From the NCBI GenBank assembly GCA_041987205.1, contig JBHIWX010000009.1, positions 1 to 64,000 of the forward strand: a stretch of 64,000 bases of DNA, read 5' to 3'. This stretch comes from BOKV01 sp041987205. GTDB taxonomy: Bacteria > Pseudomonadota > Alphaproteobacteria > Rhizobiales > Rhizobiaceae. The first letter of the stretch is position 1, and each line of letters starts with the position of its first letter. The notes below the pieces were generated by a model that did not search any database, was not told the DNA's origin, and saw only the letters and a program-made list of their open reading frames with translations. Below, piece after piece: positions 53,106 through 60,229 of the stretch. The position numbers and the translations under genes were made by a program.

Positions 53106-54263
53106 TCAGGTTGGCTGACCGCGCTCGCGCATGTCCTGGGCCTGGTTGTCTTCCGTTTCCTCGCCCGGAATGCGGGTCTTTTCGCCCAGCAATTCGCGTA
53201 GCCACAGCTTCCGCACCAGGACGAAGCTGGCGACGGCGAGCGGCGCGGCTAGGAAGATGCCGAGCGGTCCGAACAGGATGCCGAACCCTAGCACGGCGAA
53301 CAGCGTGACTGCCGGCGGCAGGTCGACGGCTTTGCGCTGGATCAGCGGGATCAGCAGCGCGATCTCCGCAAGGTGGATGCCGACATAGATCGCAAGCGTG
53401 GAGAAGACCATCGGCGGCTCGACGCTCAGCGCAGTGGCGAGCGCCGGCACCGCCGCGGCGATGGGCCCGACAAAGGGCACGAACTCTAGAATGCCGGCGA
53501 TCAGGCCGAGCGTGAAGGCGTTGGGAAGCCCGATCGCCAGCAGGCCTATGGTCGTCAGGATCCAGACGAACACCATCGAGGCAAGCTGGCCGAGCAGCCA
53601 CAGGCGCAACGCTTCACCCACGCCGTAGAGCGTCTCGTCGGCGCGCTCCCGCGCAGAACCGCGCGGGATCATCGTGACGAGACCGGTCCGGTAGCGCTGC
53701 GGTTCGATGGCGAAATAGATTGCGCCGGCAAGCACGAGCACGACGTCGACGGCACCTGCCGCCAGCGCCGCCGAGAGATTGGCGAGGCTGCTCAGCACCG
53801 AGGCATCGCCGATCAGCATGTGGACGCGCGTTTCCGCCCAGGCGGTGAAATCCCGGAAACCGAACGTACTCTCCATCGCCCTGGCGAGATCGGGCAGGCG
53901 TTCGACGAGTTCGCCGAGATCCTCCTGCACGCGCGAGCCGAGCAGATAGACAAACAATCCGGTGGCAGTTGCAATGATCGCGACCGTACTGAGCACGGCA
54001 ACACGGTGACTGGCGCCGGTCAGGCGCTCCAGCAATCCCGACATGGAGAGGAGCAGGAGAGAAAGCAGCACCGCACCGAAGATCAGCAGCACCAGATTGT
54101 GCAATTGCCACAAAGCGATGACGAACAGGATGGCGGCGCCCGTGACGGCGATGACCGTCAGCGCCGGACCGCGCGTCGCGGCGTGAGGCAGCCACTCTAC
54201 GGCTTCCTCTTTGGCCGCGGCTTTGCGGGTGCCCGTCTTATTGCGTCCCGACTGGAGGCTCAT
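53106..54263 (-). CDS. AI-2E/PerM-family membrane permease
   Basis: A 385-aa protein with about eight TM helices: ALTVIAVTGAAILFVIALWQ, LLIFGAVLLSLLLLSMSG, VAVLSTVAIIATATGLFVYL, and LGLIAGILEFVPFVGPIAAA, the family's signature NP/GP-type loop, followed by LFAVLGFGILFGPLGIFLAAP. Roles in this family range from autoinducer-2 export to Na+/H+ antiport; function is open. ATG at 54263 used; the frame continues upstream to 54431 with an unusual stretch described separately. A sigma-EcfG promoter lies upstream. Confidence 0.85.
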   Translation of the reverse strand: MSLQSGRNKTGTRKAAAKEEAVEWLPHAATRGPALTVIAVTGAAILFVIALWQLHNLVLLIFGAVLLSLLLLSMSGLLERLTGASHRVAVLSTVAIIATATGLFVYLLGSRVQEDLGELVERLPDLARAMESTFGFRDFTAWAETRVHMLIGDASVLSSLANLSAALAAGAVDVVLVLAGAIYFAIEPQRYRTGLVTMIPRGSARERADETLYGVGEALRLWLLGQLASMVFVWILTTIGLLAIGLPNAFTLGLIAGILEFVPFVGPIAAAVPALATALSVEPPMVFSTLAIYVGIHLAEIALLIPLIQRKAVDLPPAVTLFAVLGFGILFGPLGIFLAAPLAVASFVLVRKLWLRELLGEKTRIPGEETEDNQAQDMRERGQPT

Positions 54264-54431
54264 GCGGGACTCCCGGCATCGCGATGAAATACGGAGCGTG
54301 TCGGCGAAAACAGTCTCATTCTGCCATTCCCTGTTGCCTGTTGACGTCTGCCTTGACGGAAGGAGATTCCCCAAATGCTCCGACAGGCGCCCCGATGTGT
54401 GAACGCGCCGTGCCGTGATCTCGATCTCCAA
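54264..54431 (-). other. In-frame upstream stretch resembling the start of an HPF/S30AE protein
   Basis: From a TTG at 54431 the open frame that runs into the permease gene reads MEIEITARRVHTSGRLSEHL, which resembles the N-terminus of ribosome hibernation factors (IEITxR then a helix). The similarity stops after about 25 residues. It could be a remnant of an HPF gene, a leader peptide, or chance. No good ribosome site precedes the TTG. Confidence 0.25.
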
Positions 54432-54525
54432 TGCGCAGAAAAAGCTGCAAGCGCAGTCGCGCCCGATCGGGACGCGACGATGCTGGCGCGGTTTTCATGT
54501 GAGGAAAGCCCGCCGCACAGGATTC

Positions 54526-54550
54526 AACGACCCCTGAAGTGAAAGGTTCC
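54526..54550 (-). promoter_or_regulatory. Sigma-EcfG promoter upstream of the AI-2E permease gene
   Basis: Minus-strand GGAAC (54550-54546), 16-nt spacer, CGTT (54529-54526). An exact match to the EcfG consensus read before phyR and nepR in this window. It lies about 260 bp before the permease ATG, leaving a long leader. The remaining stretch to 54716 shows nothing else. Confidence 0.65.
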
Positions 54551-54716
54551 GCCACATCGCCGGAACGACGAGACCCAGCCGCGACCACACAGCTCGATGA
54601 TCGCAGGTGCGCTTGGGGTGCAGGTACGTATCGGGTGTTTGTGGGACGAAAGGCCGTCGCGCGACCGGATTCGAGTTGTACCTCGCCGGAAGCTTTTTCC
54701 GACGACCGGAATCGCG

Positions 54717-54872
54717 TCAGACACTCAAGAGTGTAGAGGCGATGGCAACGACACCGACAAGGCCGATCACGAACATCAGCACATGCCAGCGATTGACCGG
54801 ATTGGTCTTTATTTTCCTCGCACGGCTTGCCGGCCGCTTGCCGTGCCCGTCTGTCTCGTCGCGCCTTGTCAT
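54717..54872 (-). CDS. Small single-helix membrane protein
   Basis: A 51-aa product: a basic, polar N-terminal half (MTRRDETDGHGKRPASRARK) and one membrane helix, WHVLMFVIGLVGVVAIASTL. ATG at 54872 is well supported by AAAGGAAG directly upstream. No family recognised. A near-consensus EcfG promoter, GGAAC-N16-GGTT (54986-54962), lies about 90 bp upstream, so it may belong to the stress regulon. Confidence 0.65.
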   Translation of the reverse strand: MTRRDETDGHGKRPASRARKIKTNPVNRWHVLMFVIGLVGVVAIASTLLSV

Positions 54873-55058
54873 CTTCCTTTCCCCTGCATCTGGGGACGGC
54901 ATCAGATGAATGGCGCCCCTACTGGTTGAACTACCGAGCAAGCCTGCCCGTTGTCCGGGTCAACCCCCTGAACCGCTTGAGGTTCCGAGGGAAATGCAAC
55001 CAACCCACGCAATTCGGGTTGAGTCTCTATCGGACCATCGCGCTTGCTGCTGGAGTGC

Positions 55059-55083
55059 GGAACAAATGCTGCGCGCACGCGTG
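55059..55083 (+). promoter_or_regulatory. Candidate sigma-EcfG promoter before the MgtC gene
   Basis: GGAAC (55059-55063), 16-nt spacer, CGTG (55080-55083): one base off the usual CGTT. It is 50 bp before the MgtC-family ATG and points in the right direction. Confidence 0.4.
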
Positions 55084-55132
55084 TAACAAACCGCCCGAAG
55101 CGGGTCTGCCCGAAACAACCCCGGAGGAAACA

Positions 55133-55639
55133 ATGCCGCTGTTCATGAATGAAACCTGGTTGCCCCTGTCCGAGATCGGAGCGCGTCTGGCGCTCGCGAC
55201 AATCTTGGGCGCAATTATCGGTTTCGAGCGTGAATGGCGGCAGCGGCCGGCCGGCCTGCGCACGCATGTGCTGGTCAGCATCGCCGCCGCGACGGCCGCC
55301 CTCCTCACCCTGGAACTTGCCCATCTGCCCGCCTTCGAGGACGACGCCGTGCGCCTCGATCCGGGGCGTCTTGTCGAGGCGGTGACCGGAGGCGTGGCGT
55401 TCCTCGCCGCAGGCTTCATCGTCTTCGCCAAGGGCCAGATTCATGGTCTCACGACAGGCGCCGGCGTCTGGCTCGTCGGCGTGGTCGGCCTCGCCTGCGG
55501 GCTGGGTCTTTGGCAGGTCGCCACCGCCGCGACCCTGCTGGGACTGATCGTGCTGGCCTTCCTCTGGGTCATGGAGGACCGCTTCATCGAGGGCAGCAGC
55601 AACAAGACCCTCGCGGGCGAGGAAACCGGAAAGGAGTAG
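55133..55639 (+). CDS. MgtC/SapB-family membrane protein
   Basis: A 168-aa inner-membrane protein with four or five helices. Family motifs: LALATILGAIIGFEREWRQRPAGLRTH (in two parts near residue 20-45), HVLVSIAAATAALLT, GGVAFLAAGFIV and IHGLTTGAGVWLVGVVGLACG. It lacks the C-terminal soluble domain of true MgtC virulence factors, so it is a SapB-type member; role likely in Mg2+ limitation or acid stress. ATG with CCGGAGGAAACA upstream. Followed by an exported protein gene after 4 nt. Confidence 0.88.
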   Translation: MPLFMNETWLPLSEIGARLALATILGAIIGFEREWRQRPAGLRTHVLVSIAAATAALLTLELAHLPAFEDDAVRLDPGRLVEAVTGGVAFLAAGFIVFAKGQIHGLTTGAGVWLVGVVGLACGLGLWQVATAATLLGLIVLAFLWVMEDRFIEGSSNKTLAGEETGKE

Positions 55640-55643
55640 GAAG

Positions 55644-55982
55644 ATGAAAACATGCCTTGCAACTGTCTCGGCCGTGGCGCTGGTCGCCGGCCTGACCTTT
55701 CATTTGATACCCGCGCACGCGCAGGAAACGACCACGCCCAGCCTGTCCGTCCAGGATGAAGGCAATGATTGCGTCCAGCCCCTGGACTCGCCGGACGGCG
55801 CTTCGGGAGCGGATGAGCCTGACGCGGGATCGGACACGGTGGAACTGGAAGAATGCGACGGCGTGATCGCGCCGGCACCGAACGTCGACCCGTCGATCGT
55901 CATCCGCAAACCGGATCCCGATGTCGGCGAAATGCCGGTCATCCCGCCCGAGGAAGTGCCCCAGACCGGGCCGCAAGAATAG
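55644..55982 (+). CDS. Exported acidic protein of unknown function
   Basis: A 112-aa product. Residues 1-27 are a Sec signal (MKTCLATVSAVALVAGLTFH, cut after AHA). The mature part is acidic and proline-rich, without clear secondary structure, and contains two Cys (NDCVQP, EECDGV) that could form a disulfide. No family recognised. It starts 4 nt after the MgtC-family stop, with AAAGGAGTAGGAAG upstream, so it is in the same operon. Confidence 0.75.
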   Translation: MKTCLATVSAVALVAGLTFHLIPAHAQETTTPSLSVQDEGNDCVQPLDSPDGASGADEPDAGSDTVELEECDGVIAPAPNVDPSIVIRKPDPDVGEMPVIPPEEVPQTGPQE

Positions 55983-56058
55983 GCGCCAGGTGCACAGATC
56001 CCCTCGCCGCGAGGTTTGCCGCGCGAGCAACCGGATCGGTCGATTGCGATCAATTCCG

Positions 56059-56083
56059 GGAACCAAACGCCTCAACCGGCGTT
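56059..56083 (+). promoter_or_regulatory. Sigma-EcfG promoter of the small-membrane-protein operon
   Basis: GGAAC (56059-56063), 16-nt spacer, CGTTT (56080-56084): perfect consensus. It lies 34 bp before the ATG at 56118, in the 135-bp gap after the exported-protein gene. Confidence 0.78.
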
Positions 56084-56117
56084 TCCTTGTGGCAAACCGA
56101 AACCGGAGAACCGAGCG

Positions 56118-56285
56118 ATGAATACCCATCAGGCATTCCCTCGCCAGTACGCCCCCCGCAGTGCTTTCGGGCCCTATTTCCATAACCGGAAATACGAGGG
56201 TTCACCCGCCGGACAGGCAATGTTCGCACTTGCCCTCGTATCGAGTTCGGCAATCGGCGTGGCGCTCTTCGCCGTTCTCGCATAA
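56118..56285 (+). CDS. Small membrane protein (55 aa)
   Basis: A 55-aa product with a polar N-terminus (MNTHQAFPRQYAPRSAFGPY) and a C-terminal hydrophobic helix (AMFALALVSSSAIGVALFAVL). GGAG lies 13-16 nt before the ATG. No family recognised. First of three tiny genes between an EcfG promoter and a terminator, so likely made on stress. Confidence 0.65.
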   Translation: MNTHQAFPRQYAPRSAFGPYFHNRKYEGSPAGQAMFALALVSSSAIGVALFAVLA

Positions 56286-56297
56286 GGAAAAAATCAC

Positions 56298-56456
56298 ATG
56301 ACGCTTTCGACCATTCTCATCATCGTGCTGATCCTGGTACTGCTGGGCGCCATTCCGGCATGGCCGCATTCGAGGGGATGGGGATACGGCCCCTCCGGCA
56401 TTCTGGGACTGATCGTCGTCGTTCTCATCATCCTCGCCCTGATGGGCAGGATCTGA
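56298..56456 (+). CDS. DUF3309-family small membrane protein
   Basis: A 52-aa hydrophobic protein: TILIIVLILVLLGAIPAWPH, then SRGWGYGPSGILGL and a second helix ending LALMGRI. The PAWPHSRGWGYGPSG centre is the DUF3309 hallmark. Two-helix membrane protein, unknown role, widespread in stress-inducible sets of proteobacteria. Too short for many gene callers. Confidence 0.85.
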   Translation: MTLSTILIIVLILVLLGAIPAWPHSRGWGYGPSGILGLIVVVLIILALMGRI

Positions 56457-56470
56457 CACGAGAGGATGCC

Positions 56471-56548
56471 ATGAAAGGCGTTCTTCTCTGGCTCCTGGGC
56501 ATACCGCTGCCCGCCATCATCCTGCTGTACCTGTTCGATTTCCTCTAG
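56471..56548 (+). CDS. Very small hydrophobic protein (25 aa)
   Basis: The frame encodes MKGVLLWLLGIPLPAIILLY and five more residues: one membrane helix broken by Pro. ATG at 56471 with AGAGGA upstream, 14 nt after the DUF3309 stop and before a terminator. I recognise the pattern as a recurring tiny alphaproteobacterial protein but cannot name a family. A real gene is likely from context, not certain. Confidence 0.55.
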   Translation: MKGVLLWLLGIPLPAIILLYLFDFL

Positions 56549-56592
56549 GAACGACCGACCGGAAATCCGACAGGAGCACGTAACGCATTCGA

Positions 56593-56625
56593 TGCCTCGC
56601 CGTTCCCCACGGCGGGGCATTTTTC
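56593..56625 (+). terminator. Intrinsic terminator of the small-membrane-protein operon
   Basis: TGCCTCGCCGT (56593-56603) pairs with ACGGCGGGGCA (56609-56619) with one G-T pair, followed by TTTTTCTTTTG. Confidence 0.85.
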
Positions 56626-56660
56626 TTTTGTTTTCAAGGCGATTTAGTCGGAGATCGACA

Positions 56661-56685
56661 GGAACCATTCGCCGACGGCGGCGTT
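56661..56685 (+). promoter_or_regulatory. Sigma-EcfG promoter of the PRC-barrel gene
   Basis: GGAAC (56661-56665), 16-nt spacer, CGTT (56682-56685): perfect consensus. About 98 bp before the ATG at 56783. Confidence 0.75.
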
Positions 56686-56782
56686 GAGGTGTCGTTAACG
56701 AAATCGGCCCGCCACTCAAGTGTCGCAACTCTCGAGGCGGACCGACGGTACGTCAGAACAGACATACAAGGGAGATAATATC

Positions 56783-57736
56783 ATGTTCCGCACGCTTTTG
56801 ACCACAACCGCCATCGTCGCCGTCATGCAGACCGGTGCGTTCGCGGCCGACAACCAGACCGGCGACGCCATGACGCCGACCCCGTTCTTCCAGGAAGACG
56901 GCAAATATGAGCGCCGCGTCGACGAACAGGGCTATTTCGAGATGGGCACGGGCCAGATTCTCGCCAACACCCTGATCGGCAAATCCGTCTACAACCGTTC
57001 GGCCGATGACGCCGAAGCGATCGGTGACGTCAACGACATCGTCATTTCGTCGAATGGCGACGCTGAAGCCGTGATCATCGGTGTCGGTGGTTTCCTCGGC
57101 CTCGGTGAAAAGGAAGTCGCCATCGACTTCAAGCGCGTCGGCTGGGTCGACCGTGATGGCGAGCGCTGGATCGTTGTCGATGCGACCAAGGAAGAGCTCG
57201 AGGCCGCACCGGCCTATGACCGTGCGCCGGCCAAGGAAGCTTCGTCCGAATCCGACGACACCATGACCACGGCCGCGAACCAGCAGTCGGGCGACGAGAC
57301 GGTGAAACCCGTCGACCAGACGGAAGAAACTGCCCAGGTCGAGGAGCCTGCCAAGGACCAGACCCAGGCCCCGGCTGAAACCGCCGAGACGATGGATCAC
57401 GAGAAGATGCAGACCGTCGAGCTTGCCTCGATCGCGGCCGATGAGCTGGATGGCGCCACCGTCTATGGCGAAAACCAGGAAGAGGTCGGTGAGATCACCG
57501 AAGTGATCGTCAACGATTCCGGCAAGGTCGAGTCCTTCGTCGTCGAGGTTGGCGGTTTCCTCGGCATCAACGCCAAGAGCGTTGCCGTCGACGCCGAGAA
57601 CATCGACTTCCGCAAGACCGAGGACGGCGAACTCGTTGTGTTCACGCCGTTCACCGAGGAACAGCTTGAGCAGCAGGCTGCCTACAAGTCCGAGGACAAG
57701 GACGGCTACGAGAACATGAAGGCACCGCGCAGCTAA
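56783..57736 (+). CDS. Exported protein with two PRC-barrel domains
   Basis: A 317-aa protein. Sec signal at 1-21 (MFRTLLTTTAIVAVMQTGAF then AADN). Two PRC barrels: about residues 58-120 (LIGKSVYNRSADDAEAIGDV, then VIIGVGGFLGLGEKEVAIDF) and 225-290 (ATVYGENQEEVGEITEVIV, then VEVGGFLGINAKSVAVD). They are joined by a 70-residue acidic Thr/Glu/Gln-rich linker. Commonly stress-induced in rhizobia; probably periplasmic with a structural or ligand-binding role, not known. AAGGGAGATA before the ATG. Confidence 0.87.
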   Translation: MFRTLLTTTAIVAVMQTGAFAADNQTGDAMTPTPFFQEDGKYERRVDEQGYFEMGTGQILANTLIGKSVYNRSADDAEAIGDVNDIVISSNGDAEAVIIGVGGFLGLGEKEVAIDFKRVGWVDRDGERWIVVDATKEELEAAPAYDRAPAKEASSESDDTMTTAANQQSGDETVKPVDQTEETAQVEEPAKDQTQAPAETAETMDHEKMQTVELASIAADELDGATVYGENQEEVGEITEVIVNDSGKVESFVVEVGGFLGINAKSVAVDAENIDFRKTEDGELVVFTPFTEEQLEQQAAYKSEDKDGYENMKAPRS

Positions 57737-57754
57737 TCCGGTTCCTTCGGAATA

Positions 57755-57786
57755 AAAAGGCCGGCCACCCCGTGGCCGGCTTTTTT
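57755..57786 (+). terminator. Intrinsic terminator after the PRC-barrel gene
   Basis: GCCGGCCAC (57760-57768), loop CCC, GTGGCCGGC (57772-57780), then TTTTTT; AAAAA on the 5' side makes it usable on both strands. Confidence 0.92.
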
Positions 57787-57806
57787 CATGGAACGCCGAC
57801 TTTCAT

Positions 57807-57832
57807 GGAACTCCGGGCACCCCAATGCCGTT
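57807..57832 (+). promoter_or_regulatory. Sigma-EcfG promoter before the DUF883 gene
   Basis: GGAAC (57807-57811), 17-nt spacer, CGTTT (57829-57833). 37 bp before the ATG at 57869. Likely serves the DUF883, membrane protein and possibly dps genes. Confidence 0.68.
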
Positions 57833-57868
57833 TAGCCCTGGAAGCAAGTCACGAAAGGAGATTTGATC

Positions 57869-58201
57869 ATGGCACGCACATCCACCGCTACCGCCAATGG
57901 CTCGAATGAAGCCATCAAGAAGGATTTCGAGAAGCATGCCGGCCGCATCCGCCGGGATATTTCGGCACTGGCCGAATCCCTGACCGACGCCGGCAGCACG
58001 CTTGCCGATGACGCCAAAACCGGCGCCAACGCCAAGGCCGTCGAGCTGAAGAAGGCCTCCGACGAAACCATCCGTGAACTGCGCGCGCAGCTCGAATCGA
58101 TCGAAAAGCAGATCGGCGGACAGGTTCGCGAACGCCCGATCACCGCGCTCGCCGCAGCCGCAGGCTTCGGCTTCCTGATCGCCATGCTGGCGCGCCGGTA
58201 A
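57869..58201 (+). CDS. DUF883/ElaB-YqjD-like membrane-anchored protein
   Basis: A 110-aa protein: a long, charged, mostly helical N-terminal part (coiled-coil-like, about residues 15-85, with LKKASDETIRELRAQLESIE) and one C-terminal helix (PITALAAAAGFGFLIAMLAR). This is the ElaB/YqjD layout; E. coli members bind ribosomes at the membrane in stationary phase. ATG at 57869 with AAAGGAG upstream. Neighbouring gene 58207 encodes a membrane protein of the YqjE type, echoing the yqjDE pair. Confidence 0.85.
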   Translation: MARTSTATANGSNEAIKKDFEKHAGRIRRDISALAESLTDAGSTLADDAKTGANAKAVELKKASDETIRELRAQLESIEKQIGGQVRERPITALAAAAGFGFLIAMLARR

Positions 58202-58206
58202 TCGCC

Positions 58207-58641
58207 ATGGGTCGCAACATGCCCCTCGGCATGATCGGATCGCTGGTGGCAGGCGAAGCCTCGTCATGGCTCGCACGGACCCGGCGCAAGGCGCTGTTCA
58301 TGGCGCTCGCCGGGCTGCTTGCGCTGACAGCCTATGTGCTGCTCGTCACCGCCGGCGTTACCGCGCTTGCCGAAAGTTACGGCACGCCGATCGCGGCACT
58401 CGTCGCGGCATGCGCAATGATCGCCACGGCCATCGTCGTCGTCGCGATCCTGCGCTTCATCGAATGGCAACAGCGACGCAAGGCGCGCGAACGCCAGTCG
58501 CGCACAGCCCTGTACGCGACCGCCGCCGCAATCGCGCTGCCCTCGCTTATCCGCAGCAAGCCCCTTCTCCTGCTCGCCCTTCTCGGCGGCGGAGGACTGC
58601 TCGCCAGCGGGGTGCTTTCGGACAACGGCGAGGAAGCCTGA
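58207..58641 (+). CDS. Small membrane protein, YqjE/phage-holin-family-like
   Basis: A 144-aa protein with two central helices (KALFMALAGLLALTAYVLLV and PIAALVAACAMIATAIVVVA), a basic cytosolic stretch (EWQQRRKARERQSR) and a third C-terminal hydrophobic region (LLLLALLGGGGLLASGV). Position directly after a YqjD-like gene (5-nt gap) suggests the YqjE/actinobacterial-holin-III group, not a phage holin. Function unknown. Confidence 0.7.
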   Translation: MGRNMPLGMIGSLVAGEASSWLARTRRKALFMALAGLLALTAYVLLVTAGVTALAESYGTPIAALVAACAMIATAIVVVAILRFIEWQQRRKARERQSRTALYATAAAIALPSLIRSKPLLLLALLGGGGLLASGVLSDNGEEA

Positions 58642-58701
58642 GCCGGGTTCCGACGCACGCATGAAATCGAACTCACCCGAAACCCGAGGAGATTTGACGT
58701 C

Positions 58702-59211
58702 ATGAACAAGAAAGTCACCGTTCTCAAGACCAAGACCCATGTCGACAAGATGGACACGGGTCTCGAAGCAAAATATCGCGGCGAAATGTCGGAAGCGCTG
58801 ACCGACATCCTGGCCGACACCTATCGGCTGACCATCAAGAGCCACATCTATCACTGGAACGTGGTCGGGCCGCTGTTCAAGCCGCTGCACGAGCTGACCG
58901 AGGAACATTACGGCGCCCTGTTCGACGCCGCCGACGTGATCGCGGAACGCATCCGCGCCCTCGGCCATTTGGCGCCCGAGCGCCTGGCCGACACCTCGAA
59001 ATTCGCGCCGTCCGGTGCCTCGGTGAAGAATCTGACGGCCGGCGAAATGGTCGAGGATCTGATCACCGACCACGAGGCCGCGGTCCGCGCAATGCGCGAG
59101 GCCGGCGTCAAGGCCGACGAGAATGGCGATCTCGTTACCGCAGACATGCTGACGGCCCGTCTCACCTTTCACGAAAAGGCATTGTGGATGCTGCGGGCGC
59201 ACGTCGCCTGA
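58702..59211 (+). CDS. dps: Dps-family DNA-binding ferritin-like protein
   Basis: A 169-aa protein of the Dps/miniferritin family. Ferroxidase ligands: SHIYHWNVVGPLF (His at the dimer face), LHELTEEHYGALFDAADVIAE with His, Asp and Glu. It oxidises Fe2+ with H2O2, stores iron and shields DNA in stress. The short basic N-tail (MNKKVTVLKTKTHVDK) may bind DNA. CGAGGAGA before the ATG; a terminator follows. Confidence 0.93.
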   Translation: MNKKVTVLKTKTHVDKMDTGLEAKYRGEMSEALTDILADTYRLTIKSHIYHWNVVGPLFKPLHELTEEHYGALFDAADVIAERIRALGHLAPERLADTSKFAPSGASVKNLTAGEMVEDLITDHEAAVRAMREAGVKADENGDLVTADMLTARLTFHEKALWMLRAHVA

Positions 59212-59240
59212 GCCCACACTTCCGGAGGGGAAGCGCAGGA

Positions 59241-59269
59241 AAGCCGGTCGCGACACGCGGCCGGCTTTT
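59241..59269 (+). terminator. Intrinsic terminator after dps
   Basis: GCCGGTCGCG (59243-59252), loop ACA, CGCGGCCGGC (59256-59265), one T-G pair, followed by TTTTC. The lipid kinase gene converges from the other side. Confidence 0.82.
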
Positions 59270-59301
59270 CTCGTTTTATGGAATTCATTGCAAGGCGGGG
59301 A

Positions 59302-60201
59302 TCAGGCCGGAACGCGCAACAGCTTCAGTTCGCCCGGATGGATCTCGAAGGTGACCGAGGACGGCAGGTCGACCAGTTCGCCGTCGACGACGGCCTTGGC
59401 CTTGCGCCGCGTGCGCGGGAATTCGAAGGTCACGCGTTCCGCTTCCTCGAACCGTATGTCGGGATTGGCGCGCCAGGTGCCGAGCCCGATATCGATGAAC
59501 ATCCGGGCATTCGCGGCATTGCTGGCGGGCCGCGCGTAATAAACGCCAAGCTTGCCAGTCAGCAGGTCGTCGGCATAGGGCATGTGCCCCTCGCCGAAAG
59601 GATTGTTCGAGACGGCAAGCGAGGACAGCCGCAATCTCTGGCCATTGCCGTCGATGTCGAGATCGACGGGAAAGGAAGGCGGCCTGCGGATCGAATCGAT
59701 CGCCGCCGAGATGGATGCACCGATCTTGCCCAGCCGCGACTTGAACTCTCGTTCCTCGCGAAGCTGGACCATGCGGGGCTGGAAGCCGACCGAATAGTGT
59801 AGCAGGAAGGGATGGTCGTTGGCCGTTGCGATATCGCCGTTGACGACCTCACCTCGGGCAAGGGCCTGTGCCGCGTCGTAAATTTCCAGCGGCACGCCGA
59901 GAGAACGCGCGAACAGGTTGAGCGTGCCGGCGGGGATGACCCCCATGGGTTTGCCGATCTTCCACGCCATCGCGCCCGCGCTTGAGACGGTACCGTCACC
60001 GCCGGCCACGATAACCACCTCGCTGCGATCGTCGCCGAACGCCGATTCCAGGGCGTCGGGCACGTCGGCGCCCTCGATGATCCTGGTCTCGACCGCGCGC
60101 CCCTCGGCCCCGAACGCCGACTCGACATGCCGGCGGTAGTCGTCGAGATCGGTCGTGCGCAGGGTCCCGCTGTCGGCATTGAGGATGACCAGTGAACGCA
60201 T
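59302..60201 (-). CDS. Diacylglycerol/sphingosine kinase-family lipid kinase
   Basis: A 299-aa kinase of the DagK_cat (YegS/DGK) family. ATP-site motif VIVAGGDGTVSS (GGDGT at 67-71), GVIPAGTLNLFARSLGVP, and the C-terminal beta-sandwich (NNPFGEGHMPYADDLLTGKL, ending AVVDGELVDLP). It phosphorylates a lipid such as diacylglycerol. ATG 60201; the frame extends upstream into the gap but lacks similarity there. Probably co-transcribed with the Crp/Fnr gene 28 bp upstream. Confidence 0.88.
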   Translation of the reverse strand: MRSLVILNADSGTLRTTDLDDYRRHVESAFGAEGRAVETRIIEGADVPDALESAFGDDRSEVVIVAGGDGTVSSAGAMAWKIGKPMGVIPAGTLNLFARSLGVPLEIYDAAQALARGEVVNGDIATANDHPFLLHYSVGFQPRMVQLREEREFKSRLGKIGASISAAIDSIRRPPSFPVDLDIDGNGQRLRLSSLAVSNNPFGEGHMPYADDLLTGKLGVYYARPASNAANARMFIDIGLGTWRANPDIRFEEAERVTFEFPRTRRKAKAVVDGELVDLPSSVTFEIHPGELKLLRVPA

Positions 60202-60229
60202 CGCGGCTGTCACTCTTTGTTGGGTTCTG

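Noticed and set aside
57790..57815. First GGAAC at 57790 as an EcfG -35
   Set aside because: No CGTT at 16-17 nt spacing; the second GGAAC at 57807 fits instead.
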